Below are positions 26,575 through 35,821 of a stretch of DNA of 64,000 nucleotides, in pieces; position 1 is the first letter of the stretch; each line of letters begins with the position of its first letter. The position numbers and the translations under genes are program-made. The notes beneath the pieces were generated by a model. It had not been told where the DNA came from, searched no databases, and saw nothing but the letters and a program-made list of their open reading frames with translations. Origin of the DNA: Maridesulfovibrio frigidus DSM 17176 (GTDB lineage Bacteria > Desulfobacterota > Desulfovibrionia > Desulfovibrionales > Desulfovibrionaceae); contig NZ_JONL01000002.1 in the NCBI RefSeq assembly GCF_000711735.1, forward strand, positions 372,001 to 436,000. Reading direction: 5' to 3'.

Positions 26575-27951
26575 ATGAACTCTATTAAAGGCTTTATCAT
26601 TGCAGGCACGCACAGCGGATGCGGCAAGACCTCCGTCACCCTAGGATTGATGGCTGCTTTTGCGCGCAAAGGTCTACGGGTTCAGCCATTTAAAGTAGGT
26701 CCGGACTTTATTGATCCGGGGCACCACTCCAGGGCCGCAGGACAGATCTGTCACAACTTAGACGGCTGGATGCTTTCTAAAAACACTTTGCGCGACATAT
26801 TTTCAAGACATTCGCAAGGCTCTGACGCCGCCATTGTTGAAGGTGTTATGGGGCTTTTTGACGGATACTCAGCTCTTGAAGAGACCGGCTCCACCGCACA
26901 CTTATCAAAGGCTCTAAATCTGCCTGTAATTCTTGTTGTGGATGCACGCGCTATGGCTCGGTCCGCAGCTGCGCTCATTAAAGGTTTTAGCGAATTCGAC
27001 CCGGACACTGCTGTTGCCGGAGTGATATTCAACAGGGTCGGAAGTAAAAATCACGAACAAACTCTGCACGAAGCAATTTCTCTGACGGATATTCCTCTGG
27101 TCGGCTGTTTACCTAGACGACCGGAAATCGAAACACCATCACGCCATTTAGGGCTGATTACTCCTGAACACTTAGAAGATTTGGAAGGTAAATACGCGGC
27201 TCTTGCCGATTGGGTTGAAGAACACCTCGACCTTGAAACAATCCTCGAAGCATTGCCGGATATCCCTATGGAGCCGCGCTTCGATGAACTGCCAATGATC
27301 CCACGTACAAGAATCGCAATTGCGCAGGATGAAGCATTCACTTTTTATTACGAAGAAAACCTGCGCATGCTCAGATATGCCGGGGCTGAACTCGTGCCAT
27401 TTTCCCCCATAAATGATAAGGAACTGCCGCTAAATATTTCAGGCATTTACCTTGGCGGAGGTTATCCTGAACTCTCTGCATTTGATCTCGCACAGAACAC
27501 GAAACTACGCAGAGCCATTGCCGAATTCTCTAAATCCGGCAGGCCTATATACGCTGAGTGTGGCGGTTTCATGTATCTTATGGATTCCATTTCAAATAAG
27601 GAAAGAGTCTTTCCAATGTGTGGTATTTTTCCCTTCCGCTCAATTATGCAAAATAGATTTCAAGCTCTCGGATATAAAGAAATAGAACTCACCGAAGACT
27701 GCATCTTGGGGCCGGCAGGAACTATCGCCAGAGGGCATGAATTTCACTACTCAGCTCTTGAAGATATGCCGGAATCAGCTGAAAAATGTTACATGGTCAG
27801 CAATAAAAAAGGTGAGCCTACCCCTGAAGGTTTTATTACTGAAGGCAATACTTTGGGCAGTTATATTCACCTCCACTTTGCCAGTAATCCAGACATTGCG
27901 ACAAATTTTGTTGATTCATGTGTCAACTTTTCCGAGCAGGAAGAAGACTAA
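26575..27951 (+). CDS. cbiA: Cobyrinate a,c-diamide synthase
   Basis: Amidates the a and c side chains of cobyrinate with ATP and glutamine in cobalamin synthesis. The 458-residue protein has an N-terminal dethiobiotin-synthetase-like ATPase (Walker A GTHSGCGKTSVT, then KVGPDFIDPGHH) and a C-terminal class I glutamine amidotransferase (GGGYPEL, nucleophile Cys in YAECGGFMYL, histidine in SYIHLHFASNP). Normal length. It opens a rightward run with dinB, cbiD, cobL/cbiET and cobM. Confidence 0.95.
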   Translation: MNSIKGFIIAGTHSGCGKTSVTLGLMAAFARKGLRVQPFKVGPDFIDPGHHSRAAGQICHNLDGWMLSKNTLRDIFSRHSQGSDAAIVEGVMGLFDGYSALEETGSTAHLSKALNLPVILVVDARAMARSAAALIKGFSEFDPDTAVAGVIFNRVGSKNHEQTLHEAISLTDIPLVGCLPRRPEIETPSRHLGLITPEHLEDLEGKYAALADWVEEHLDLETILEALPDIPMEPRFDELPMIPRTRIAIAQDEAFTFYYEENLRMLRYAGAELVPFSPINDKELPLNISGIYLGGGYPELSAFDLAQNTKLRRAIAEFSKSGRPIYAECGGFMYLMDSISNKERVFPMCGIFPFRSIMQNRFQALGYKEIELTEDCILGPAGTIARGHEFHYSALEDMPESAEKCYMVSNKKGEPTPEGFITEGNTLGSYIHLHFASNPDIATNFVDSCVNFSEQEED

Positions 27952-27992
27952 CTATCTTCAACCGAATCGTCTTTTCATAACTGAGCAAACTC

Positions 27993-29180
27993 ATGCAAAA
28001 ATTCATCATGCACCTTGATATGGACGCTTTTTTCGCGTCCGTAGAGCAAATGGACAATCCCGAATTGCGAGGAAAGCCCATTGCCATAGGATCCCCGCAC
28101 AAGCGCTCAGTGCTAAGCACTGCTTCATATGAAGCTCGTAAATTTGGGGTGCGCTCAGCCATGTCCTCTGTGCATGCGCTTAAACTCTGTCCGCATTTGA
28201 TTCTTGTTCCCGGAAGAATGGAAAGATATAAAGACATTTCCAATCAAGTGATGGCTGTTTTAGGCAATTATTCTCCTGTTGTTGAACAAGCTTCAATCGA
28301 TGAAGCATACCTCGACATAACAGGTACAGAGCGGCTTTTCGGCCCTCCTCTCGAGTTGGCTGAGAACGTTAAAAAAGATATCCTTAATACGGTCGGTTTA
28401 ACGGCCTCCATCGGGATAGCACCTGTTAAATTTCTAGCTAAAATCGCATCAGATTTAAAAAAACCTGCGGGTATCTCAATAATTGAAAAGGATGAAGTCG
28501 AATCATTTTTAGAGACTCTGCCCATTGAAAAGATACCCGGTATAGGCAAAAAAGCACTGCCCCGTTTTCATTCTTTCGGCATTAGATTTGCCGCTGACAT
28601 GCGCCGTTTTTCTCCTGAATTCTTCAAAGAAAGATTTGGCGAGCGGGGGCTTGTTCTACACGCCAAGGCTGCCGGAATAGATCCGACCCCTGTTGCCGTT
28701 GGCGGGCAGATGAAATCATCTAGCGCGGAGAACACCTTCGGCGATGATGTCTGCGATCCGCAAATATTGAAAACATGGTTACTGAAACAGTCCGAAAGAA
28801 TCAGTGCTGATGTCCGCAGAAAAGGACTGAAAGGGCGCACTGTCACCCTGAAAGTTAAATTTCCAGACTTTAGGCAAATTACTCGTAGTAAAACCCTAGC
28901 TAAAAGGACTTCCAACTCCGACACCATATATAAAGCAGGTTGCAGATTGCTAGAGGCGGAAGGCTATATGGGCCCCATTCGTTTAATTGGCATCGGCATT
29001 TCAAACTTTGAAGATCGGAGCCGGCAACTTTCGCTACTCACTACGGAAGAAACCTTGGATGATGACAAAAAGCTTGATGATTTAGACAAGGCCGTTGACA
29101 AAGTTCGCGAAAAGTTCGGCACAGCGATGCTCACTCGTGGCAGCCTGCTAAAACTGTCCTCAAAAGTTAAAGGGCAGTAA
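27993..29180 (+). CDS. dinB: DNA polymerase IV (Y family)
   Basis: Error-prone translesion DNA polymerase. The 395-residue protein has MHLDMDAFFASVEQ and SIDEAYLDITG, containing the catalytic acidic residues, then RIPGIGKKA-type helix-hairpin-helix (here KIPGIGKKALPRF) and a little-finger domain to about 350. It lies inside the cobalamin run, 41 bp after cbiA and 7 bp before cbiD, with no terminator on either side, so it is probably co-transcribed. No LexA-like box was evident upstream. An ATG 15 bp downstream is an alternative start. Confidence 0.95.
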   Translation: MQKFIMHLDMDAFFASVEQMDNPELRGKPIAIGSPHKRSVLSTASYEARKFGVRSAMSSVHALKLCPHLILVPGRMERYKDISNQVMAVLGNYSPVVEQASIDEAYLDITGTERLFGPPLELAENVKKDILNTVGLTASIGIAPVKFLAKIASDLKKPAGISIIEKDEVESFLETLPIEKIPGIGKKALPRFHSFGIRFAADMRRFSPEFFKERFGERGLVLHAKAAGIDPTPVAVGGQMKSSSAENTFGDDVCDPQILKTWLLKQSERISADVRRKGLKGRTVTLKVKFPDFRQITRSKTLAKRTSNSDTIYKAGCRLLEAEGYMGPIRLIGIGISNFEDRSRQLSLLTTEETLDDDKKLDDLDKAVDKVREKFGTAMLTRGSLLKLSSKVKGQ

Positions 29181-29187
29181 GCTTATT

Positions 29188-30270
29188 ATGAAAAAAGATC
29201 TTCGCGAAGGTTTCACAACGGGATCAGCATCAACCGCAGCCGCAATGAGTGCGCTACGAGTACTTCTCGGCGGACAATCGCCCGAATCTATAGAGATACC
29301 CCTACCCGTCAAGGGGAGCCTAACCATTCCCGTTCACAGAACCGAGCTTGATCAAACATCTGCCCGCGCTATTATCATAAAAGATGCTGGAGATGATCCT
29401 GATGCCACCCACGGACATGAATTTCACGCGGTTGTAGAGCACATCGATAACGGCGAAGAATTGCGTGTTGAACTATCAGGCGGCATAGGGATCGGCAAAG
29501 TCACCCTCCCCGGCTTACCAGTTCCAGTTGGTGAACCCGCGATTAACCCTGCGCCGCGCAAACAGATTATTGCCGGAGCATTGCAAGAGATTTCCCAAAT
29601 ATTCCCAAACTTAAGTGGAATAATAAAGATCCGTATAGAAGTACCTCGAGGCGAAGAAATCGCGCTTGAGACCATGAATTCACGGCTAGGCATATTGGGC
29701 GGGATATCAATTTTAGGAACACAAGGGATAGTGCGCCCGTTCAGCCATGCGTCATGGAAAGCCTCCATTGCGCAAGCGCTAGGCGTTGCCAGAGCGTCTG
29801 GGATAGAAGAAGTTATCTTCACCACGGGCCGCAGAAGTGAAAAATTTTATCTAGATCATTTTCCCGAGACTCAGCCAATCTGTATGATTCAGGCCGCTGA
29901 TTTTTTCAACTGGTCCATGCGGCAAGCTGAGCTTAAAAAGTTCCGCAAAATTAGATGGGCATTATTCATCGGCAAGCTGGTAAAACACGCCATGGGATTC
30001 CCCTACACTCACGCCAAAGATTGGAGCATAGACTTCCCACTCCTAGCAAGTTGGTGCGAAGAACTAAACATAGACCAAGCAATCACAGCCCAAATAGCCG
30101 GAGCCAATACAGCAAGACAAGTCTTTGAAATGCTCCCTAAAACACATCAAACAGACTTCACCCAAATGCTAATCAACAAAGCCCAAATTAACGCGCTAGG
30201 TTTTACAGGCAAAAGCAATATGTCGATCAAATACTGCCTATTTGATTTTGATGGAAATATTTTACGTTAA
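29188..30270 (+). CDS. cbiD: Cobalt-precorrin-5B C1-methyltransferase
   Basis: Methylates C1 of the corrin ring in the anaerobic (cobalt-early) cobalamin route. The 360-residue protein has the family start LREGFTTGSASTAAA, KDAGDDPDATHG, GGIGIGKVTLPGLPVPVGEPAINP, PRGEEIA and ILGGISILGTQGIVRPFS. CbiD marks the anaerobic pathway, as expected here. A 116-bp palindromic element follows it, separating it from the next cobalamin gene. Confidence 0.95.
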   Translation: MKKDLREGFTTGSASTAAAMSALRVLLGGQSPESIEIPLPVKGSLTIPVHRTELDQTSARAIIIKDAGDDPDATHGHEFHAVVEHIDNGEELRVELSGGIGIGKVTLPGLPVPVGEPAINPAPRKQIIAGALQEISQIFPNLSGIIKIRIEVPRGEEIALETMNSRLGILGGISILGTQGIVRPFSHASWKASIAQALGVARASGIEEVIFTTGRRSEKFYLDHFPETQPICMIQAADFFNWSMRQAELKKFRKIRWALFIGKLVKHAMGFPYTHAKDWSIDFPLLASWCEELNIDQAITAQIAGANTARQVFEMLPKTHQTDFTQMLINKAQINALGFTGKSNMSIKYCLFDFDGNILR

Positions 30271-30284
30271 TATTTTGTTTTTAT

Positions 30285-30400
30285 GCCTCCGGCGGCTCGA
30301 ACCCTTTTGGAAAAAGGGTTCAAGACTCCCAAAACTTTTTGGCGGTTTAGTCTTTTTTACCCCCCCCAAAAATATGAGTTTTTCTCTGGCCGCCGGAGGC
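30285..30400. repeat. Palindromic intergenic element with 12-bp inverted ends
   Basis: GCCTCCGGCGGC at 30285-30296 and its exact reverse complement at 30389-30400 bound a 116-bp block. Inside is a hairpin (AACCCTTTT/AAAAAGGGTT, about 30300-30321) and a run of C residues. The block is non-coding and much more GC-rich at its ends than its surroundings. The size and inverted ends look like a REP or MITE-type mobile repeat; similar GC-rich intergenic repeats are familiar to me from Desulfovibrio genomes, but copy number cannot be tested here. Confidence 0.75.
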
Positions 30401-30436
30401 CTTTTCTATATCTAACTTCCGTTGTATAAGGGCGAC

Positions 30437-31657
30437 ATGAAACACGCTGTACAAATAATTGGCCTGCACCCTGGTAGCCTTGAGCCTATGGAATCTTCGC
30501 GCAATATTATCGCCAATGCCGATGTTCTGGCTGGTGGTAAAAGATTGTTAGACAAATTCCCAGATTTCAAAGGCGAACTGCTGCCCTTTTTTTCTCCTGT
30601 GGCCTCCTTTGCGGCAAAACTTGAGGAGCTTAGCAATGCAGATAAAAAGATTGTGCTCCTTGCTGATGGCGACCCACTGCTTTTTGGCATTGCAGAGAGC
30701 ATGATCAGGAATCTTGGCGCTGAGAATATATGCGTTACACCTTGTGTATCGACAGTTCAGCTAGCAGCCTCAAGACTAGGGCTTGCTTGGAAAAATTTCG
30801 AAATATTATCTCTGCACGGCCGGACAGATTTATTTCCATTATTTAGTGCTTTGCAACGCAGAATGGATTGCGCTGTTTATACCGACAAAATCAACTCTCC
30901 TTACGTAATAGCTAAGGCTCTTCTCCAAAAAGGAGTTACCGGATACACAATGACTGTAATGGCAGACCTTGGTACTGAGTCGGAAATCTTTAAGACTGCT
31001 GCTGTAGAAGATTTTACAGATTGCATTTGTTCAGATCTGAATATTGTTTTGCTGACGGCTGAAAGAACAAGTGAAAAACACCCAATTATTGGCCGCAATG
31101 ATGATGATTTCATACGCCAAAAAGGGCTTATTACTAAACTTCCAGTCCGTGCGGCAGGCCTTGCCCTGTTAGGGCTTAGTAAGGGGCTGACCATATGGGA
31201 TCTTGGAGCTGGTTGCGGCTCAGTTTCCATTGAAGCTTCATTTCTTGCTGAAAATTCACAAATTTTTGCGGTAGAAAAAGACTCTGCGCGTGTGAAAATG
31301 ATCGAAGAGAACATTCGCCAATTCGGGGCTTATACAGTTAAAGCTGTTCACGGAACAATGCCGGAAGCACTTGCCACGTTGCCCGATCCCGATCGTATTT
31401 TTATCGGCGGCGGTGTCGGGCGAGATAGCGCTACAATTGCGGAGGCAACAGCGCGCCTAAAACCTGGCGGAAAAATAGTTGTTCACGCCATACTGATGGG
31501 TTCCGTTCAGCGTACTAAAGAGACTTTCGACAAATTAGGCTGGCAGTGGCAAGCCATTCAACTTCAAGCAAATATCTCGGACAAACTCGCTGGAGATATC
31601 CGTTTTAAAGCACAAAATCCCGTCACAATAATGTGGGCTGACAAGCCGGAGACATAA
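30437..31657 (+). CDS. cobL: Precorrin-6Y/cobalt-precorrin methyltransferase-decarboxylase, CbiE-CbiT fusion
   Basis: Methylates C5 and C15 and decarboxylates the ring in cobalamin synthesis. 406 residues: CbiE-type tetrapyrrole methyltransferase (1-200; VQIIGLHPGSLEPM, LADGDPLLFGIAESM) fused to a CbiT class I methyltransferase (about 215-400; IWDLGAGCGSVSIEAS motif I, DRIFIGGGVG). I place the start at the ATG 30437, after AAGGGCG; a TTG at 30422 is the alternative. cobM follows 4 bp later. Confidence 0.93.
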   Translation: MKHAVQIIGLHPGSLEPMESSRNIIANADVLAGGKRLLDKFPDFKGELLPFFSPVASFAAKLEELSNADKKIVLLADGDPLLFGIAESMIRNLGAENICVTPCVSTVQLAASRLGLAWKNFEILSLHGRTDLFPLFSALQRRMDCAVYTDKINSPYVIAKALLQKGVTGYTMTVMADLGTESEIFKTAAVEDFTDCICSDLNIVLLTAERTSEKHPIIGRNDDDFIRQKGLITKLPVRAAGLALLGLSKGLTIWDLGAGCGSVSIEASFLAENSQIFAVEKDSARVKMIEENIRQFGAYTVKAVHGTMPEALATLPDPDRIFIGGGVGRDSATIAEATARLKPGGKIVVHAILMGSVQRTKETFDKLGWQWQAIQLQANISDKLAGDIRFKAQNPVTIMWADKPET

Positions 31658-31661
31658 CAAT

Positions 31662-32423
31662 ATGGGCAAAGTATATTTCATTGGAGCTGGACCGGGCGAT
31701 CCCGAACTTATCACAGTCAAAGGACAGCGCATTATCCGCGAGGCAGGGCTTGTTCTCTATGCAGGTTCGCTAGTACCAAAGGCGGTAATTGCCGAAGCAT
31801 CACCAAATGCGCGCATCGAGAATTCCGCTTCAATGTCACTTGAAGAGACAAATAGTCTCATGACTGAGCATGCTGAAAAAGGTGAAGTCGTAGCACGCGT
31901 TCATACGGGCGACCCTTCCATGTACGGCGCAATTCAGGAACAGGCCAGATTATTAAAGGAAAGATCAATTGAATATGAAGTGATCCCCGGCGTAACATCT
32001 GCGTGCGCGGCGGCGGCAGCTTCAAGCGCATCTTTTACGGTTCCAGGCGGCACGCAAACTCTTATACTTACCAGAATGGAAGGACGCACTCCTGTTCCGG
32101 CAAGTGAAAGTCTTGAGAAACTTGCGGCGCACGGCAGTGCTATGGCTATTTACCTTTCCGCGGGCAATCCTTCCAGAATACAAAAAGAACTACTTGCAGG
32201 CGGAATGAGTGAGGATACGCCCATCATCATTGGATACCGTATCGGCTGGCCTGAGGAAAAATCAGTTGAAACTACTTTAAATAAACTTGCTGCGACCGCA
32301 GAAGAAAACGAATTTAAACGGCAAACTATTTTTCTGATTTTACCGGGCAAAAATTCGGATAGCGAATCACTTCTATACGATTCTGGATTCAGTCATATGT
32401 TTAGAAAAGGTGAGGATAAATAA
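31662..32423 (+). CDS. cobM: Precorrin-4/cobalt-precorrin-4 C11-methyltransferase
   Basis: A 253-residue class III tetrapyrrole methyltransferase of the CobM/CbiF type. VYFIGAGPGDPELITVKG is the N-terminal motif, VARVHTGDPSMYGAIQEQ the second, then VIPGVTSACAAAAA and ILTRMEGRTPVP, the latter typical of CbiF. It adds the C11 methyl group. The stop overlaps the start of yjbQ by one base (TAATG). Confidence 0.94.
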   Translation: MGKVYFIGAGPGDPELITVKGQRIIREAGLVLYAGSLVPKAVIAEASPNARIENSASMSLEETNSLMTEHAEKGEVVARVHTGDPSMYGAIQEQARLLKERSIEYEVIPGVTSACAAAAASSASFTVPGGTQTLILTRMEGRTPVPASESLEKLAAHGSAMAIYLSAGNPSRIQKELLAGGMSEDTPIIIGYRIGWPEEKSVETTLNKLAATAEENEFKRQTIFLILPGKNSDSESLLYDSGFSHMFRKGEDK

Positions 32424-32824
32424 TGGAAACGCTAGAACTTAGAACAAGTGTCAGAGATGAAATGATCGATATCACTGGTGCGGTACGGAAAACTATACGC
32501 CAGAATGGATGGAAATCAGGAGTGGTTCTTTTATATTCTCCGCACACTACCTGCGCGGTTACGGTGAACGAAGGAGCTGATCCGAGTGTCGTTCGTGATA
32601 TTATCGTAAATTTACGCAAGCTGGTTCCCCATGCCGGTGATTATAAGCACATGGAAGGTAACAGCGACTCACACATCAAGACCAGTATGTTTGGGCCTGA
32701 ACAAATGCTTATCGTAGAAAACGGCGACATCATGCTTGGAACATGGCAAAAGGTATTCTTCTGCGAATTTGATGGCCCCAGAAATCGCAACTTGTGGGTA
32801 AAGTGGCTGCCTTCAGCTGAATAA
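32423..32824 (+). CDS. yjbQ: YjbQ/UPF0047 family protein
   Basis: 133 residues, full length for the family. HTTCAVTVNEGADP and VPHAGDYKHMEGNSDSHIK contain conserved histidines and acidic residues that probably bind metal. WQKVFFCEFDGPRNR is the family C-terminus. E. coli YjbQ has weak thiamin-phosphate synthase activity, but its true role is unknown. Translationally coupled to cobM by a 1-nt overlap, yet there is no known cobalamin step for it. Confidence 0.9.
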   Translation: METLELRTSVRDEMIDITGAVRKTIRQNGWKSGVVLLYSPHTTCAVTVNEGADPSVVRDIIVNLRKLVPHAGDYKHMEGNSDSHIKTSMFGPEQMLIVENGDIMLGTWQKVFFCEFDGPRNRNLWVKWLPSAE

Positions 32825-33106
32825 TTACAAACTGCAGCACTCACCGGACGGTGAAAAAAGATCTAATGGTGGCCTTTTGTCGTCCTCCGCGTTTGCCGGA
32901 TCACACAGACATTCAGGCGCAACGCGTTCTTTTGCGGCTTGCAAACACATACGCAGACAAAAGCGGGAACCATGTCCGCGACCTTCTCCATAGCGAACCA
33001 ATATCTCATCTTCGGCACGATCAAGAGCTTCTGACACCGAAGCTCCATCGGCTCTGAAAGTCTGAGCCTTTCTCCTTACCAACTCTTCAATTAGCATGGT
33101 GTTCAC
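32825..33106 (-). CDS. Small cysteine-containing protein, 93 residues, unknown
   Basis: Reads from a GTG at 33106 preceded by AGGGGGTG with about 6-nt spacing; an ATG three codons later is possible. The protein is charged and helical in the first half (VSEALDRAEDEILVRYG). It has six cysteines: single ones in RFCLRMC, two in ECLCDP, and a C-terminal CC, suggesting metal binding. It is convergent with yjbQ with no gap. No family recognised. Confidence 0.6.
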   Translation of the reverse strand: MNTMLIEELVRRKAQTFRADGASVSEALDRAEDEILVRYGEGRGHGSRFCLRMCLQAAKERVAPECLCDPANAEDDKRPPLDLFSPSGECCSL

Positions 33107-33350
33107 GACACACCCCCTAGCTTAAGTGGGTTTGCTTATACCAAAACAGAGTAAGAATACGACGGAAAACCGACAAATTAATCCTATTACAAGAAGCTTT
33201 GCAATTATCAATCCCTCATTGCTGTATGCCCGCAAAGCGGGTACAATCACACGCATAGCAAATGGTTAAAACTTCTAAAGTTACTTTTAATATAACACCC
33301 TTAAGGGTTATTTGTGAACTTTTTTTTAATTAAATAATTCAGGAGAGAGC

Positions 33351-33665
33351 ATGGACCACTTCGCAGGCGGAAAATACAATCGTATCGACATCCTCAAAAG
33401 ATTGCTTAGAACCATCGTTTGCATGATTGCTTTTTCGGTAGTAAAATTTCTGCTTCAAGCGGTTGTTCTCTTTCAATATGCCTACTTGCTTGTAGCCGGC
33501 AAATCATCAGAACCCCTTCGTAGATTCGGCCTAAGACTCAGCCTCTACACGTTTGAGCTTTTAAAGTATGTGACCCTGAACGATAACAAAAAGCCTTTTC
33601 CTTTCTCGGATTTACCAGAGAGTCAAAATCGCAATGATCCTCCTAACCACATAGATTTCTCTTAA
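33351..33665 (+). CDS. DUF4389 membrane protein
   Basis: 104 residues. One or two hydrophobic helices lie near the N-terminus (TIVCMIAFSVVKFLLQAVVLFQYAYLLVAG), followed by LRRFGLRLSLYTFELLKYVTL and a polar tail. The pattern matches DUF4389, small inner-membrane proteins without known function. The ribosome site CAGGAGAGAG is good. It is 16 bp upstream of the SpoIIE-type phosphatase and probably heads that operon. The preceding 244-bp spacer has two small palindromes (33229-33241 and 33297-33308). Confidence 0.82.
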   Translation: MDHFAGGKYNRIDILKRLLRTIVCMIAFSVVKFLLQAVVLFQYAYLLVAGKSSEPLRRFGLRLSLYTFELLKYVTLNDNKKPFPFSDLPESQNRNDPPNHIDFS

Positions 33666-33681
33666 GCGCCAAGTATTCGAT

Positions 33682-35820
33682 ATGAGCATACGAAAAAAAC
33701 TATTCTTTTTATTACTGGCATTCAGCCTAATCCCTCTTCTGGTGGTTTCCGTCATCAGTAGACAGGGGATTCTAAATCTCGGCCAAGCTCAATCCATAAA
33801 ATTACGTTCTGGCATGATCGATATTCTACGGGCAGAAATGCAACAATCAGCCGTAGACTCTGCTAAAATGATACAGCAACAATCCGTGTCACTCGAATTT
33901 GCGCTTAAGGCTATTGTTGCGGAAACAGAAGATGTTCTTAATGACCCGGTAAATGGACTCCCAAAAGTTTTTTTCTCAGATGATTTTATGGAAAAAGGCA
34001 AGCAACCTGCTGACTTTAAGCCATCTGAGCCTTATTTCAAAATTGAAATGTCCGGCAAGAGAATTCCCACGTCGATTAGCCTTGAAGAGCCTGTTTTTTA
34101 TATAACTAAAGGTAAAAACTACCTTAAAAAAGATCAGAACATCGCAAGGTTATATCAGCTGAAGCCAGAGCTTAAATCATTTTATTCTGAAGCAGGAACA
34201 TCTCTGCACCGCATTTATATTACATTGAATTCAGGGTTGCACATGGCTTACCCCGGACATGCAGGCTACCCATCGGATTATGATCCACAAAAAAGAGATT
34301 GGTTTACGCAGGCAATTGCAAACGATCAACTGATATGGGGAAAATTTATTGATGCCAGCACCAATCAACAAATCTTCACTTTGTCAAAAGCTGTAAAAGG
34401 CAGAGGCGGCAAGATTCTAGGTGTTGCGGCAATTGACGTTCAACTTATCGAACTTCTGCGACAGAATGATCTTTCATCACAATGGTCATCCGCCCTTCAA
34501 GCCTTTGTAGTCGGCCCCTTAATTGTAAATAACAAACAAAAACTTCATATTTGGGCTGAGTCCGGACACGAAGAGAAAGCTATATCTTGGCGCGCACAAA
34601 CGACAAAAAATCTCAAAGTGCTAGACTCTTCCAATAAAATAAAACTGGCTCGGGTAATCGACGACATATCAAAGGGTAAATCTGGTGTAGCAAGACTGCC
34701 TCACAACGGAGTTGACTCAGTTTGGGCATACGCCCCTTTTAGAGGGAGTGGCAGTTATGTTCTTATAGTTCCGGAACGTGTCATTTCAGAAATCCCGGAC
34801 GCAGCAGCCGATCAAATTTTAGACCTTAGCTGGAATCTCTATATTGCAGTCGGAACTGCAGCCTTTATTATTCTGATTACAGTTTCGCTTGTGGCTTTTT
34901 TGGGAAGCAAAAAAATCATATCCCCGCTTATTACCATGACAAATGCGGCCAAGAAAATTGCTGAAGGTGACCTTTCAGTAAACGTGAAAATTGATTCTAC
35001 AGATGAGCGCAAAACCCTCGCCGATGCGTTCAACTCCATGATCCCTAAGCTTCAAGACCATTTAAGGATCACTAAATCCATGGAGCTTGCTCAGGAAGTT
35101 CATAACAATCTACTCCCCGATGTTTCACCGGAAATAGACGGGCTTGATATTTCGGGCATAAGCATTTCATGCGATGAAACAGGCGGAGACTACTTTGATT
35201 ATTATGAAGCCCCGGCGGGTGCAGGGCTTGGTATACTTCTCGGAGATGTCACTGGACATGGAGTTTCTGCGGCACTGCTTATGGCAACAGGACGAGCACA
35301 TCTGAAGCATGCTTCAGGACACAACGCATCCCTTCCTTCTCGCATTGCAGACGTGAATAAACAACTCTGTCTGGACATAGGCGACACGGGCAGGTTCATG
35401 ACACTTTTCTGTATGGAAATTTCACCGGATAATTCCACAGCAACGTACGTCAGGGCAGGTCATGATCCAGCAGCCATTTACAATCCATCAACAGGCGAGC
35501 AGCGCGAATTGATGGGCGACCCCATGCTGGCCCTCGGAATATTTGATGAAAGTGAATATGCTGACTTTAAAGTTGAGCTTAGTGCAGGCGAAATAATATT
35601 CATTGGAACAGATGGAATATGGGAAGCACGCAATACTACAGATGAAATGTTCGGACGCAAAAGGCTTGATAAAATCATCATGGAAAGCGCGGAAAAGCCT
35701 GCGGCTGAGATTCAAAACTTAATCATTAATGCCGTTGTTAATTTTCAAGGAGAAATGGAACAGGAAGATGACATAACCCTTGTGATCATCAAGGTTAATC
35801 ATCTGAATAAAGGAGCTTAG
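33682..35820 (+). CDS. Membrane sensor with HAMP and SpoIIE-type PP2C phosphatase
   Basis: 712 residues: transmembrane helix near 8-27, periplasmic Cache-like sensor (about 40-380), second transmembrane helix (about 386-408), HAMP (409-460) and a PP2C/SpoIIE serine phosphatase (about 489-710). Phosphatase motifs include GGDYFDYY, LLGDVTGHGVSAALLMA, FIGTDGIWEARN and EQEDDITLVII, holding the metal-binding aspartates. Such RsbU-like proteins usually dephosphorylate an anti-sigma-factor antagonist; no STAS or anti-sigma gene is next to it. The following gene begins immediately after its stop. Confidence 0.93.
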   Translation: MSIRKKLFFLLLAFSLIPLLVVSVISRQGILNLGQAQSIKLRSGMIDILRAEMQQSAVDSAKMIQQQSVSLEFALKAIVAETEDVLNDPVNGLPKVFFSDDFMEKGKQPADFKPSEPYFKIEMSGKRIPTSISLEEPVFYITKGKNYLKKDQNIARLYQLKPELKSFYSEAGTSLHRIYITLNSGLHMAYPGHAGYPSDYDPQKRDWFTQAIANDQLIWGKFIDASTNQQIFTLSKAVKGRGGKILGVAAIDVQLIELLRQNDLSSQWSSALQAFVVGPLIVNNKQKLHIWAESGHEEKAISWRAQTTKNLKVLDSSNKIKLARVIDDISKGKSGVARLPHNGVDSVWAYAPFRGSGSYVLIVPERVISEIPDAAADQILDLSWNLYIAVGTAAFIILITVSLVAFLGSKKIISPLITMTNAAKKIAEGDLSVNVKIDSTDERKTLADAFNSMIPKLQDHLRITKSMELAQEVHNNLLPDVSPEIDGLDISGISISCDETGGDYFDYYEAPAGAGLGILLGDVTGHGVSAALLMATGRAHLKHASGHNASLPSRIADVNKQLCLDIGDTGRFMTLFCMEISPDNSTATYVRAGHDPAAIYNPSTGEQRELMGDPMLALGIFDESEYADFKVELSAGEIIFIGTDGIWEARNTTDEMFGRKRLDKIIMESAEKPAAEIQNLIINAVVNFQGEMEQEDDITLVIIKVNHLNKGA

Positions 35821-35821
35821 T

